Assembly (NCBI GenBank): GCA_030154085.1
Contig: JASKKR010000003.1
Location: forward strand, 62,001 to 126,000
Length of the DNA: 64,000 bases
From: Candidatus Cloacimonadota bacterium
GTDB lineage: Bacteria; Cloacimonadota; Cloacimonadia; Cloacimonadales; Cloacimonadaceae
Direction of reading: 5' to 3'
This document shows, piece by piece, positions 45,600-54,907 of the stretch (its first letter is position 1; each line of letters opens with the position of its first letter). Both the position numbers and the translations under genes were made by a program. The notes under the pieces were generated by a model, which was not told the DNA's origin, did not search any database, and worked only from the letters and a program-made list of their open reading frames with translations.

Positions 45600-46502
45600 T
45601 TAACCAAACAAGTAAATCAATAATGGTAGATAAAACAGGGCAATAATGATGGAAAAACTAACCATAGTAGCGGCAAATTCGCGGTCTAGATTCTCTAATT
45701 CAGCAAAAATCAATGTGTTAAATCCAATCGGCAGGGCTGCGCAGACAGTGACAGTTACGGCTGTAAGTCCTTCCAACCGCATAAGCTGACTGAGAGCAAA
45801 GCCGATTCCCAAGCCGATTCCCATGCGGATGAAGATCGCCAAAAACGCCTTCCCTATATTTTTGATGCGCGGGGCAAAATACAACCCTAAAGCGATCATC
45901 ATCAATGGGGTTGTAGGAAGTCCCACCAGGTTGAGGAAATTCACGGTCAGGGGATTCAATGAGATGCCAAGAGCTTTGATTCCAAAGGCAATGAGCATCG
46001 CCCACAGCGGTACAAGCTTAAGAAATTTTGACCAAACGATTTTGTCAGTTTTGGTGTTATCTCCATATTTTACGGCATTGAAATATGTGAAAGTGAAGAT
46101 CATGAAAGTGTTGCCAATATCAAATAGGGAGGCGCGAGCAAGACCTTCATCCCCAAAAGCAGCGTGGAAAAAAGGGAGGGCATAGGCGGTATTCATGATC
46201 ATGGTGCCTACCAAGAAACTGCCAAACATAGCGCTGGGGAGCTTTAACACCCGGTTTACTCCTTGGGAAATGATGTACATTAAGATCACAATTACGATTG
46301 CCATGAGGGGAATTAAGAACATATTCGGGCTGATCTCGACATTTGTGATGGCAAGGATGGTGAGAGCAGGCAGACTTACATTGAGCACAAATTTTAGGAG
46401 TATCGGGGCGTCATCTTTGCTGAGTAATTTGATAGACTTGGCAAGCAAGCCCACAAAGAACGCAAGGATCAAGGGTATGACCTTTTCTACAAATGGGTTC
46501 AT
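45600..46502 (-). CDS. AEC-family transporter
   Basis: A 300-aa inner-membrane carrier of the auxin efflux carrier family, with about ten membrane segments in a five-plus-five arrangement. Typical features are the N-terminal ILAFFVGLLAKSIKLLSKDD, VLNVSLPALTILAITNV and the second-half GLPTTPLMMIALGLYFAPR. Bacterial members move small organic anions or amino acids; the substrate is not deducible. It starts five bases after the PiT gene, so it is the last gene of the PhoU-like/PiT operon. Confidence 0.9.
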   Translation of the reverse strand: MNPFVEKVIPLILAFFVGLLAKSIKLLSKDDAPILLKFVLNVSLPALTILAITNVEISPNMFLIPLMAIVIVILMYIISQGVNRVLKLPSAMFGSFLVGTMIMNTAYALPFFHAAFGDEGLARASLFDIGNTFMIFTFTYFNAVKYGDNTKTDKIVWSKFLKLVPLWAMLIAFGIKALGISLNPLTVNFLNLVGLPTTPLMMIALGLYFAPRIKNIGKAFLAIFIRMGIGLGIGFALSQLMRLEGLTAVTVTVCAALPIGFNTLIFAELENLDREFAATMVSFSIIIALFYLPLLIYLFG

Positions 46503-46507
46503 TACTA

Positions 46508-47992
46508 TTATTCTTTTTCTATTCTAAAACTGCGGTAAAGCTGGTTCAGCTGTTCGTCCAAAACCCGATTTTGATTCTTCTGTAATTCATTTTCAGGTTT
46601 GGGGTAATATTCAAATTCTTTATGTGTGGTTAAGAGAGCTTTCAACTGCCATTTGTGACGGAATTCTTGCCCATCATATCTGCGCAGGACGCTCAGCTGT
46701 TCAGGCGAGAATCGGCGATACATACCACTTTTAGTGAGAGACGCAGTGTCTACCAACATGGGATAAATCTCAGCAATTTCGATAATCTGGGAGATGTCGT
46801 CGCGGGAGAGATCCCTGAACTCAGTGAGTTCATGATAGATATCTCTTTCAGTGGTGAAGCTACGTCCATTGACACTGGATAAAGCGGCTGGATCATAGCC
46901 ATCGTTGATTATCTTTGTGACGGTAATTCTGTCGAAGATATATTGAGTTTTTTCTCGCACCTTTTGTTCAAAGACATTCTGCATGATGAAAAGCATGGTG
47001 AAACTAATTAGAAAAGCTAAGATAGGAGCGGCGATCCATGCCAGAGAAATCTTGCCCAATATATTGTAGCGGATGTTCTTGCCACCTTTTGCCAGTCCAA
47101 TCCCGATCACTGCACCGACTATTACCTGAGTGGAGGAAACCGGCACCAACGGGATGGTGGGGAGTCCCAGACTCAATAGTAGATTGTAAAGTCCACGCGA
47201 GGCAAAAAGAAAGAGCACAATCGCCTCTGCCATAAGAGCTATGAGGGCGGTGATGGGAGAAAGGTGAAAGAGATCTTTACCCACGGTGCGCATGACTTTG
47301 TGGGAATAGGTATAGATACCGACAACGATCGAAAGTGCACCTAAAAGGTACAATTGCTGCACTCCAGTGAGCACAAAAGGTCCCCAGATGTGAATATCAG
47401 TGAATGGTGAAACTGGGACAAAGACGCCAACTACGTTTGCGATGTTGTTTGCCCCTAAGGAATAGGCTCCAAATGCGCCGACCACGATAAGGGCGTTTCT
47501 AATAAACAGATCTTGCACCAGAAGGTGAGATTTTGAGCGGTTTACCCAAGGCTTTGCCAGATAAAATAGAACTGCAGCTATGATGGCTGAGAGTACAAAC
47601 GCCATTACCCAGCTTGAGGCAATAGTGATGATTGAGCGATAATCAGTAAGTCGTCCGGAAAACACGTTCCAGCCGATGATAGCCCCAACTATGGTTTGAG
47701 AAGTGGAAACTGGAATGCCAATCCTGACAATCAGAGTGATGGCTATTGCGGCTGCCAGTGCAACAGTAAAAGCTCCTCCTAAGGCATCAACAGAGCCGAG
47801 TTTGCCCAAAGTTCCGGAAGGTCCGCTACCTTCAAATACGGCACCCAAAGTTATAAAAATGGCGGCGATTAGGGCGGCTTTCTTGAATTTGAGCATACGG
47901 GTTTCCACTGCTGCTCCAAAGATGTTACCAGTATCATTCGCGCCCAGGGACCAGCCTAAAAACAAGCCGCTCAAAAGGTAGAAGAAAAACAT
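46508..47992 (-). CDS. pit: PiT-family inorganic phosphate transporter with C-terminal extension
   Basis: A low-affinity, cation-coupled phosphate permease. Both signature repeats are present: GANDTGNIFGAAV near the N-terminus and SLGANNIANVVGVFVPV in the middle, along with PVSTSQTIVGAIIG and PVSSTQVIVGAVIG. After the last membrane helix (~340) there is a ~150-residue hydrophilic extension (from EQKVREKTQYIFD to the end) that standard PiT proteins lack. It lies nine bases after the DUF47 gene, a widespread pairing, and five before the AEC gene. Confidence 0.93.
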   Translation of the reverse strand: MFFFYLLSGLFLGWSLGANDTGNIFGAAVETRMLKFKKAALIAAIFITLGAVFEGSGPSGTLGKLGSVDALGGAFTVALAAAIAITLIVRIGIPVSTSQTIVGAIIGWNVFSGRLTDYRSIITIASSWVMAFVLSAIIAAVLFYLAKPWVNRSKSHLLVQDLFIRNALIVVGAFGAYSLGANNIANVVGVFVPVSPFTDIHIWGPFVLTGVQQLYLLGALSIVVGIYTYSHKVMRTVGKDLFHLSPITALIALMAEAIVLFLFASRGLYNLLLSLGLPTIPLVPVSSTQVIVGAVIGIGLAKGGKNIRYNILGKISLAWIAAPILAFLISFTMLFIMQNVFEQKVREKTQYIFDRITVTKIINDGYDPAALSSVNGRSFTTERDIYHELTEFRDLSRDDISQIIEIAEIYPMLVDTASLTKSGMYRRFSPEQLSVLRRYDGQEFRHKWQLKALLTTHKEFEYYPKPENELQKNQNRVLDEQLNQLYRSFRIEKE

Positions 47993-48001
47993 GAATTTGC
48001 T

Positions 48002-48646
48002 CTAAAGCTGTCTCTTGATAGTGTAGATAGAGAGTCTGTCACATACATTCTGCGCGGCATCTGAGACCCTTTCAATGTGGATGGCAAAAAACCGCAATTG
48101 GCTCTTTCGCGAGAGCTCTATCTCAGTGGCAAAGATCTTGCGGCGCAATCTCTCACCGATCTGATCTGCTTCCCGCTCAAAGAAATAAACTTTATGAATA
48201 TAGTTGTTTACGGCGCCAAGATCTCTAAAGAAAGAGCGCACAGCAAAAACTAACTGCTCTACCGCAGCGACAGAGGCTTTGGTAGTCTGCATCCATAGCT
48301 CATTAAGAACGATAGGAATCTCAGGCATCTCAATCGAGAACTGGAGCAGAGAATCCTTGATGTTGTCGATCACTTCATCGGTGTTTTCCAGGATAGCGAG
48401 CACATCACCACGATTTTCCGGGATTAGGGTGCGTTCATAGAGGAAGCGTTCGATGCTGACCCTGAGGTCATCTGCTCGATGTTCATGCTCACGGATTTGA
48501 CTCAGTCGATCTTCAAATTCCGGGATACGCCCATGAAGATAGTCCTCAATTGCAAGCTGAAAAGTAGTGGCAGAATCGCTCACTATATCCAAAAAAGTAT
48601 CTATTTGGGATTCTATGAAGCGAGTTGTCTTCAAAAGCAGCGGCAT
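48002..48646 (-). CDS. DUF47/PhoU-like phosphate-transport regulator
   Basis: A 214-aa all-helical protein of the DUF47 family, structurally like PhoU and usually encoded next to pit. Visible features are LSQIREHEHRADDLR with acidic metal-binding positions, LAILENTDEVIDNIKDSL, and the second-half VYFFEREADQIGERLRRKIF. AGGTAAGG precedes the ATG. Its tight linkage to PiT implies control of PiT activity. Confidence 0.92.
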   Translation of the reverse strand: MPLLLKTTRFIESQIDTFLDIVSDSATTFQLAIEDYLHGRIPEFEDRLSQIREHEHRADDLRVSIERFLYERTLIPENRGDVLAILENTDEVIDNIKDSLLQFSIEMPEIPIVLNELWMQTTKASVAAVEQLVFAVRSFFRDLGAVNNYIHKVYFFEREADQIGERLRRKIFATEIELSRKSQLRFFAIHIERVSDAAQNVCDRLSIYTIKRQL

Positions 48647-48679
48647 AAACTTACCTTACCTATATTTATACTTTATTAC

Positions 48680-48707
48680 ACTATATTCCGAGTCAAGTTT
48701 TTGTCAA
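48680..48707 (-). promoter_or_regulatory. Promoter of the PhoU-like/pit/AEC operon
   Basis: Minus strand: TTGACA (48707-48702), 16-bp spacer, TATAGT (48685-48680, five of six). Leader about 27 nt. Confidence 0.7.
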
Positions 48708-48894
48708 GCAATACCGTGGAAGTCAGACTTTAGGGAAGGTCGTTTATTTAAGCGATCATTGAAAATTGCAAATTGGTTTTTGTGGTGCAATCCTGCCAGG
48801 CTATTCGGAAGACTGGATTAGGAGGTAACTGTATCTTTCGAAGTCCATGGGAAAATCAAAGAAATCCTGAAAGAGCCAGTACCCTTTGAAGCAA

Positions 48895-48924
48895 CGAAAA
48901 AAGCCACAGTTAAACTGTGGCTTT
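48895..48924 (-). terminator. Terminator of the ECF sigma/Spy operon
   Basis: Minus strand AAGCCACAG pairs perfectly with CTGTGGCTT around a 5-nt loop, followed by six T. Confidence 0.9.
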
Positions 48925-48949
48925 GTGGTTGTGTGTTACTGAGGAGGGA

Positions 48950-49534
48950 TTATTTTTTATTGTGGTTTTCGTGTTCGCCATCACAGTCATTGCAATCTTC
49001 ACACTCTTGAAGTCTTTGTCTATCTCGGTGACCAGGATTTTTTTCTCCAGAGCCGGGCTTTTGCATCATCTGATGGCGTTGATGCATATTGTCCATCATC
49101 GCAGGTCGTCCCATCATCATGGGAAGACGTTTCATCATGATGGTTTTTTGTTCGGCGTTCAATTCTTTGATCTGGTTTGCGAAGAGATCAATCTTGGCGT
49201 TGGCGAGCTCAAGTTCTTTAGTGCTAATTTGGCTATTAATTTCTTTAGCTCGGCGGAAGTTTTCGCTCTTCATTGCTTCTAATAGATCCAGTCTGAGATT
49301 CTTCAGGTCGGCACTAATGGTGTTTTTCTGGCGCTCGAAGGCTGTCCTAGCTTGAGCAAATTTCTCTGCTTGTGCCTCTGTGAGATTGAGATCTTGCATG
49401 AATCTTTGCATGCTGTTCATTCTTTCACAGGCTGCCGGGGCATTTGGGGGCATAGCGTTGCGATCCATCTTTTGAGCAAAAAGAGCTCCAGTGGCGATCA
49501 TGAGGACAAGACTAATTACGATTGTTTTCTTCAT
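48950..49534 (-). CDS. Spy/CpxP-like periplasmic protein with metal-ligand-rich tail
   Basis: A 194-aa exported protein (signal peptide ~1-20, ending ALFAQ). A helical LTxxQ-type core (LNLTEAQAEKFAQARTAF, RRAKEINSQISTKELEL) resembles Spy/CpxP chaperone-sensors. From ~140 it becomes Met-rich (MMMGRPAMMDNMHQRHQMM) and ends in His, Asp and Cys (ECEDCNDCDGEHENHNKK), suggesting metal binding. Its first 23 bases overlap the preceding gene. It ends the sigma-factor operon, 25 bases before a strong terminator. Confidence 0.82.
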   Translation of the reverse strand: MKKTIVISLVLMIATGALFAQKMDRNAMPPNAPAACERMNSMQRFMQDLNLTEAQAEKFAQARTAFERQKNTISADLKNLRLDLLEAMKSENFRRAKEINSQISTKELELANAKIDLFANQIKELNAEQKTIMMKRLPMMMGRPAMMDNMHQRHQMMQKPGSGEKNPGHRDRQRLQECEDCNDCDGEHENHNKK

Positions 49535-49982
49535 GGTTATTTCTCCTGTTTCTAGTATTTCTAAAGTGTTGGATGCGTCTTTGCATATTGTCAGCGCTGT
49601 TACTGAAGTAGTTGTAAGCTTCCTCAGCAGTCATTTGTTTGCGAAGTGTGAGAAGACGTTCCCCCAAGCGGCTTTCTAGAGAATTTTGCAATTCCAAGGA
49701 TTTTTGGAGGATGTTGTTGACGGTTTCTTCATCAATTGGGTCTTTGGCGAGCTCTCGCATGAGCTCCACCCTAGTGCTATCAAAACTGCTGCGCAATTGC
49801 CGGATATCAGGATTCCAAGGTATATTTTGGAGATGAGGCGGCAGCATTACGTGATCTGGGCGTGGAGGGACATCTCTTGGAGCGGGACAAGCTCTGACTC
49901 CGAAACAATAAATAGAGATGATCACTGCAAAATTGAAACTAAGTGAGACAATCAAGAGAAACAATAGCAACCGTTTACTCAT
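49512..49982 (-). CDS. Periplasmic heavy-metal-sensor-like (CpxP-type) protein
   Basis: A 156-aa protein with an N-terminal membrane anchor (LLLFLLIVSLSFNFAVIISI), a Pro-rich linker (CPAPRDVPPRPDHVMLPP), then a helical domain with RVELMRELAKDPIDEETVNN and RLGERLLTLRKQMTAEEA, the Metal_resist/CpxP-like pattern. GGAG lies seven bases before the ATG at 49982, although the frame is open to 50069. Its start overlaps the anti-sigma stop and its end overlaps the Spy-like gene. Probably an envelope stress or metal sensor feeding the sigma factor (inference). Confidence 0.78.
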   Translation of the reverse strand: MSKRLLLFLLIVSLSFNFAVIISIYCFGVRACPAPRDVPPRPDHVMLPPHLQNIPWNPDIRQLRSSFDSTRVELMRELAKDPIDEETVNNILQKSLELQNSLESRLGERLLTLRKQMTAEEAYNYFSNSADNMQRRIQHFRNTRNRRNNHEENNRN

Positions 49983-50391
49983 CATAATACTCCAGAATTG
50001 TGTGTTCCCCAAAGTAAATGGCTTCATATTCGCTTTGAGTTTGGCTGAGATAATCATCCTGGGGTTCAATCACCATTTTCCCGACGATCGTACCAGCCCA
50101 TAGACTTAACAAGATGACCAAAGAGGCAGTGGCATAACCCAAGCCATACCTTTGAAGAGCACTGCGCTTCTTCTTCGCAGGAAGATTGCTCATGATACGA
50201 TGATGCAAATACGGCGGATATTCCGGAGAAGGAATCTCTGCTAGTCTTGCTTCTAGCTCTGTGTATTGCTTATAGATATCGGTGCAGGAGGGACACATTC
50301 TAAGATGCTCTTTGAGGGCACGGGCGTTTCTGGCGCTCAAATGGTTATCCAGCTTGAGGCTGATGTAGCGTTCTGCTTTACTGCATCTCAT
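49975..50391 (-). CDS. Anti-sigma factor with zf-HC2 zinc finger
   Basis: A 138-aa protein starting MRCSKAERYISLKLDNHL, with the zinc-binding HLRMCPSC motif (H-x3-C-x2-C) of anti-sigma ZAS domains, and one membrane segment (~95-115, ATASLVILLSLWAGTIVG). It would hold the ECF sigma factor encoded just upstream at the membrane. AGGAGAG six bases before the ATG at 50391 favours this start over upstream in-frame ATGs. Confidence 0.87.
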   Translation of the reverse strand: MRCSKAERYISLKLDNHLSARNARALKEHLRMCPSCTDIYKQYTELEARLAEIPSPEYPPYLHHRIMSNLPAKKKRSALQRYGLGYATASLVILLSLWAGTIVGKMVIEPQDDYLSQTQSEYEAIYFGEHTILEYYDE

Positions 50392-50431
50392 GGTTCTCTC
50401 CTTAAAATTGGTAAGCATAATCTGCTTTCGC

Positions 50432-50929
50432 TCATAATACATTCCTACCTTTCTTTACCTGCACTATTTTTTTGCGTAGGTTGCGCTTGGCTCTCACTAA
50501 GAGCGATTCCACCGCCTTTAGACTAATTCCCAGATGATCAGAGATCTCTTTGTAGGATAACTTTTCATAGTATTGGAGTTGAATCACGGCGGCAAGGCGA
50601 GGAGGTAGCTCTGCTATTGCCTTTTGGAGATCAGAGTAATCCGTAGCTTCAGGTGGAGTAGGTTCTGGGATCCGAGTAAAATTCACCGGGTCCAAGCTAA
50701 TATAGCGCGATTTTTGCTTTAGGAAGGTCATCGCTTTGTTGTGCGCCACACGGTATGTATATGCCAAAGCTGTCTTTTCTTCAATCTGCTCAAACTTTTC
50801 ATATATGGCGATAAATACTGCTTGCACAAGATCCATTGCATCTTGTTCGTCAGCAGTAATTCCCATTAGATAGCGGTATATCCGCTTTTCATGGGCAGTT
50901 AGGAATTCCTCAAAGCTTTCTTTCTTCAT
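50432..50929 (-). CDS. ECF-type RNA polymerase sigma factor
   Basis: A 165-aa sigma-70 family protein with region 2 (FLTAHEKRIYRYLMGITADE, DAMDLVQAVFIAIYEKF, AYTYRVAHNKAMTFLKQKSR) and region 4 (AIAELPPRLAAVIQLQYYEK, LSYKEISDHLGISLKAVESL, LVRAKRNLRKKI). The frame is open to 51076, but homology begins at the ATG at 50929, preceded by a weak GGTG. It leads the anti-sigma/CpxP-like/Spy-like operon and is transcribed divergently from the LolC-like gene, sharing a ~134-bp promoter region. Confidence 0.92.
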   Translation of the reverse strand: MKKESFEEFLTAHEKRIYRYLMGITADEQDAMDLVQAVFIAIYEKFEQIEEKTALAYTYRVAHNKAMTFLKQKSRYISLDPVNFTRIPEPTPPEATDYSDLQKAIAELPPRLAAVIQLQYYEKLSYKEISDHLGISLKAVESLLVRAKRNLRKKIVQVKKGRNVL

Positions 50930-51063
50930 CAATAGACACCAAAAATATATAATATATACTAATTGACGGTTGCAATACCTGCAAGAATTATCCCTGAGAG
51001 AATGAGATGAACGAGAATTGCAAAAAGTCTTGACGATTTTTGGCTGGATGGGAAAGTGCAAAA

Positions 51064-52311
51064 ATGAAGAGAACAAAAAAGAATGCCAGTATATACTTCC
51101 TTGCGCGGAAATACTTGGGAGGGGATAGCCGGATGGGTATCAAGAAAACCCATCTACTCACCCTTTTGGGGATTGCCCTGGGAGTCATGGCACTCATTAC
51201 AGTCAGTTCCGTGATGAATGGATTCCGGGAAGATATCCGCCAAAGGATTATCGGTACTCTTTCCGAGATGCGTCTCTCGGCAGTGGATAATGAGCCCTTT
51301 GCCGACTATGCAACCGTGGTTTCTGCTTTGCAACAAAGAGGTTACAGGGCCGCTCCTGTCGTGAGAGCAGAGCTTTTGCTCAAGCATGGTGCAATGACGG
51401 CTCCAGCTGTGGTTTTTGGAATCGATCCTGCCTTACAAAAAGAGATGAGTCCGATCCTGCAAGCTCAGAATGAGTATGGCTCTTTGCAAGGCATCGTGGC
51501 GGGGTCATTCGATCCAGAAAGCTTTAACCAGCGTGGAATTGCCTTGGGTAGCGGGCTTGCTTCCGATCTCGGTATCTATGTTGGAGATGAGATTCAAGTG
51601 ATCTCACCTATTTTTACTGAGCCGGGTCCTTTTGGGCTGATGCCAAGGGTTCGGGTGCTGCAGGTGAAGGCGATCTTTGCTGCCGGTATGCCCGAGTATG
51701 ATCAGAGCTTTGCATATATTCCTCTATCGGTAGCGCAAGACTTTAACTCCTATCAGGACCGAGTGGATTATATCGAGATCAGAAGTGACAATCCTCAGCA
51801 AAGCATAAGACACAGCCGGGAGCTTAACAATCAGTTTCCAGGTTTCAAGATAGATGATTGGAGCAGTTTTGATGCCTCGCTATATGGAGCTATTCGATTT
51901 GAGAAATTCCTGATGTTTGTAATTTTACTATTTATGTTCATCATAGCCAGCTTCAATCTCACAGGTTCGCTGCTCAAGCTTATTTCTCAGAAGAAGCAGG
52001 AATTGGGATTGCTCAAGGCTTTGGGCTATGAAGATCACGAGTTGCGCCGGCTATTTTTAGCACAAGCGATGATGCTTTGCACTTTGGGTTTCATCTTGGG
52101 TGCCTTACTCAGCACGGTGCTTTTAATTTTGCAGGATCGTTTTGGAATTGTCAAGCTAGACCAGGCAATCATTCTGCCGGTCCAGATGCAGCTTAGTGAT
52201 TTCCTTGTGGTGGGAGGAGTTTCCTATTTACTAACTTGGTTAAGTGTGCTTATGCCATTAAATTATCTAAAGAAAATAAATGCGGTGGAGTTGATTCGCC
52301 GTAACGCATAA
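51064..52311 (+). CDS. LolC/LolE-family ABC transporter permease
   Basis: A 415-aa FtsX/MacB-type permease: one N-terminal membrane segment (THLLTLLGIALGVMALITVS), a periplasmic domain (~60-280), then three C-terminal segments with the LolC/E coupling helix around LLKALGYEDHELRRLFLAQ. Such proteins release lipoproteins from the inner membrane to LolA. The start is uncertain; I take the ATG at 51064 (the frame is open to a TTG at 51040). No LolD ATPase or second permease is adjacent. Confidence 0.88.
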   Translation: MKRTKKNASIYFLARKYLGGDSRMGIKKTHLLTLLGIALGVMALITVSSVMNGFREDIRQRIIGTLSEMRLSAVDNEPFADYATVVSALQQRGYRAAPVVRAELLLKHGAMTAPAVVFGIDPALQKEMSPILQAQNEYGSLQGIVAGSFDPESFNQRGIALGSGLASDLGIYVGDEIQVISPIFTEPGPFGLMPRVRVLQVKAIFAAGMPEYDQSFAYIPLSVAQDFNSYQDRVDYIEIRSDNPQQSIRHSRELNNQFPGFKIDDWSSFDASLYGAIRFEKFLMFVILLFMFIIASFNLTGSLLKLISQKKQELGLLKALGYEDHELRRLFLAQAMMLCTLGFILGALLSTVLLILQDRFGIVKLDQAIILPVQMQLSDFLVVGGVSYLLTWLSVLMPLNYLKKINAVELIRRNA

Positions 52312-52324
52312 GAGGTGAAATATT

Positions 52325-52792
52325 ATGACACGCGAGGATGCATATCGCATCGCTATCGAAGCAGAGATTCGCTCTCAGAAGCTATATCGAGCGCTAGGTA
52401 AGAGCTTCAAGAATGAAGATACAGCGCAGTTTTTTGATCAATTGGTCAAATATGAAGAATATCATGAAGAAAAGATGCGGGAGCTTTTTACAAAAGAATT
52501 TCCGGGGAAGAAGCTGGAGCTCTCTGAGGAACCGGATGTTGAGATGAGGGGATTGAAGCTGGATGATCCTAAAGCGCTCTTGGAATTTGCCATTTCTCGT
52601 GAAGAGCTGGCAAAGAACATCTATTTGAATATGGCAGAGCAATCTGCAGATTCTTCCACTCGTGGTCTGCTTCTTCGCTTTGCCGATGAAGAGCTGAATC
52701 ACAAAGAGATGCTGTTTGCCGAGATTGAGAAGCTACACGGCATCTTGCAGTGGTTTGATCCATCTGAGCTTGATGGTTTTATGGAGTATTAA
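52325..52792 (+). CDS. Ferritin-like diiron protein (rubrerythrin family)
   Basis: A 155-aa four-helix protein. The Glu and His ligands fall in AIEAEIRSQKLYRALG with VKYEEYHEEKMREL, and in SREELAKNIYLNMAEQ with ADEELNHKEMLFAEIEK. It is related in layout to the ferritin-like protein at 35.4 kb and lacks a rubredoxin domain. AGAGGTG precedes the ATG. Function as peroxidase or iron handler is inferred. It lies 13 bases after the LolC-like gene and three before rarA. Confidence 0.83.
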   Translation: MTREDAYRIAIEAEIRSQKLYRALGKSFKNEDTAQFFDQLVKYEEYHEEKMRELFTKEFPGKKLELSEEPDVEMRGLKLDDPKALLEFAISREELAKNIYLNMAEQSADSSTRGLLLRFADEELNHKEMLFAEIEKLHGILQWFDPSELDGFMEY

Positions 52793-52795
52793 GCT

Positions 52796-54106
52796 TTGCT
52801 TTCAGATCAGAGTGATCTTTTTGAGAAAGAAGAGCTGCAGGAGCGTGAGGTTCCTCTGGCAGAAAAGTTACGCCCGAGCAGTTTAGAGGAATTGCGTGGC
52901 CAAGAAAAGCTGATCTCTCCGGATTCCTTACTTTCGGAAATGATCAAAACAGGTCGCTACCAAAGCTTCATTATGTGGGGTCCGCCAGGGAGTGGCAAGA
53001 CTACTATTGCCCGCATCATCGAGCGAAAATCTAGGCACCGCTTTATTCATTTTAGTGCAGTGCTTGCTGGGATCAAAGACGTAAAAGCGGTGATGCAGGA
53101 AGCCGACTACAAACATCGCAATCTGGGTGAGCGTTCAATCCTTTTTATCGATGAGATCCATCGGTTCAACAAGTCCCAACAGGATGCTTTTTTACCCTTT
53201 GTCGAGAGTGGATCCATCATCCTCATCGGGGCAACGACCGAAAACCCTTCTTTTGAAGTGATACCCGCGCTACTTTCCAGATGTCATGTTTTTGTCCTGG
53301 AAGCTCTTGGAGAAGATGATTTACGTGCGATACTGCGGCGTGGATTTGATGAATTGGGGCTGGAAAAAGACGAAGAAATTATCGCTTGGATGGCGGCAAA
53401 TAGCGATGGAGATGCGCGTCGAGCCCTCAATGAATTGGAGCTAATTCAGGGGTATCTCAAAGAAAACCCACATCCTCCGATCCAGACTTTGGCGCAAACT
53501 TTGGCAAAGAAGACCATGTTCTATGACAAAAACCGGGAAGAGCACTACAACTTGATTTCGGCATTACACAAATCCATGCGGGGCAGTGATCCGCAAGCAG
53601 CTTTATATTGGCTTGCGCGGATGCTGGAGGCAGGTGAGGATCCAAGATATGTAGTACGGCGCTTGATCCGTTTTGCTTCGGAAGACATCGGTTTGGCGGA
53701 TCCTCAAGCATTGGTTCAGGCTCTCGCTGCCAAGGATGCTTTACTTTTCATAGGTATGCCGGAAGCGAGTGTATCTCTCGCGCAAGCAGTTGTTTATCTT
53801 GCTACAGCGCCCAAGAGCAATGCTCTGTATTTGGCTTATGATGCTGCTGCTGAAGATGCCCGCAAGACCAGCCATTTTGGGGTGCCGCTTCACATTCGTA
53901 ATGCTCCTACCAAGCTCATGAAGGATTTGGACTACGGTAAAGACTATCGCTATGACCATGACTTTGAGAATAAATACAGCTACCAAAAGTATTTTCCTGA
54001 TAAGCTACCGGAAAAAGAGTACTATCGACCAGGTGAATTTGGGTTTGAAAAAGAGATTGCCAAGCGTATAGCATGGTGGAACAAACTTCGCAAACAGGAT
54101 AAGTGA
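52796..54106 (+). CDS. rarA: Replication-associated recombination ATPase RarA/MgsA
   Basis: RarA acts at stalled or gapped replication forks. The 436-aa AAA+ protein has [20 protein letters not shown], Walker [14 protein letters not shown] (~62), Walker [21 protein letters not shown], sensor 1 [27 protein letters not shown], and the MgsA C-terminal domain with [20 protein letters not shown] and [12 protein letters not shown]. No ATG precedes the conserved N-terminus, so the start is the TTG at 52796, with GGAG about nine bases upstream. Confidence 0.95.
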   Translation: MLSDQSDLFEKEELQEREVPLAEKLRPSSLEELRGQEKLISPDSLLSEMIKTGRYQSFIMWGPPGSGKTTIARIIERKSRHRFIHFSAVLAGIKDVKAVMQEADYKHRNLGERSILFIDEIHRFNKSQQDAFLPFVESGSIILIGATTENPSFEVIPALLSRCHVFVLEALGEDDLRAILRRGFDELGLEKDEEIIAWMAANSDGDARRALNELELIQGYLKENPHPPIQTLAQTLAKKTMFYDKNREEHYNLISALHKSMRGSDPQAALYWLARMLEAGEDPRYVVRRLIRFASEDIGLADPQALVQALAAKDALLFIGMPEASVSLAQAVVYLATAPKSNALYLAYDAAAEDARKTSHFGVPLHIRNAPTKLMKDLDYGKDYRYDHDFENKYSYQKYFPDKLPEKEYYRPGEFGFEKEIAKRIAWWNKLRKQDK

Positions 54107-54130
54107 TATCAAGTAATAGAAGGAGAAAAG

Positions 54131-54454
54131 ATGATAGCCAGCACGACCCCAACCCTCGAGGGTTTCAAGATTGTAAAATACTATGACATTGTGACAGGAG
54201 AAGCGATTATGGGCGCAAATATAGTTCGCGACCTTGTGGCTTCTATCACCGATGTAATTGGCGGGCGCAGCAAAGCTTATGAAAGCAAGCTTCAAGAAGG
54301 TAGAAAGGATGCAATTCACGAGATGGAGATGCAGGCCATGAAGCTCGGAGCAAACGCTGTAGTTGGTGTGGACATAGATTATGAAGTTGTAGGACAAAGC
54401 ATGCTGATGGTCGCTGCTTCTGGTACTGCTGTGAGCGTGGAACCCATTTCATAA
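54131..54454 (+). CDS. ybjQ: YbjQ/DUF74 family protein
   Basis: A 107-aa protein of the UPF0145/YbjQ family: [60 protein letters not shown] and [12 protein letters not shown]. The family forms pentameric rings, and its function is uncertain. AGAAGGAG precedes the ATG. It is the last plus-strand gene before the convergent RNase P RNA, only about ten bases away. Confidence 0.93.
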   Translation: MIASTTPTLEGFKIVKYYDIVTGEAIMGANIVRDLVASITDVIGGRSKAYESKLQEGRKDAIHEMEMQAMKLGANAVVGVDIDYEVVGQSMLMVAASGTAVSVEPIS

Positions 54455-54460
54455 GAAATT

Positions 54461-54855
54461 AACCGCGGGAGTTCAATAAGCCGGATTCTGTAATCTCGGA
54501 GCACCGAGACCGATGTCTATCCATCTGGGCCAAAACTCGCGCTTTGGCTCAAGCTGCCTACCCGGAAGCGGTGTGGGCGCACCATTGCTTCCCTATTTGG
54601 CATTGCACCGGATAAGGCATTCCTGGCTGCCGATGTCACCATTGGCACCGGTGGTCTCTTACACCACCATTTCACCCTTACGCAGCACCACGATCAAACC
54701 TCAAAATCTTTGAAGCTAGATGGTGATGCTGCGCGGTTTGTTTCTGTGGAGCTAGCTATGCATTGCTGCAGCTTCCCGTTAGGAAGTATCCTGCCCAAGG
54801 TGTCCGGACTTTCCTCTGTGCAAGAACACAGCAGACATCTTTCGCTCCCGCGGTA
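54461..54855 (-). ncRNA. rnpB: RNase P RNA (M1 RNA)
   Basis: The catalytic RNA of RNase P, which matures tRNA 5' ends. On the minus strand the ~395-nt RNA opens with CCGCGGGAG and closes with CTCCCGCGG (P1 helix). In between it has the universal blocks GAGGAAAGTCCGGACACC, GTAAGAGACCACCGG, CCGGGTAGGCAGCTTGAG and, near the 3' end, AATCCGGCTTAT. These match the bacterial type-A conserved regions in order and spacing. Ends are placed by the P1 pairing. Confidence 0.96.
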
Positions 54856-54907
54856 AATCTTCTATTAATCCATCCTCTGGAAAGCACAAAGTTGTCCAGA
54901 TTTATTT

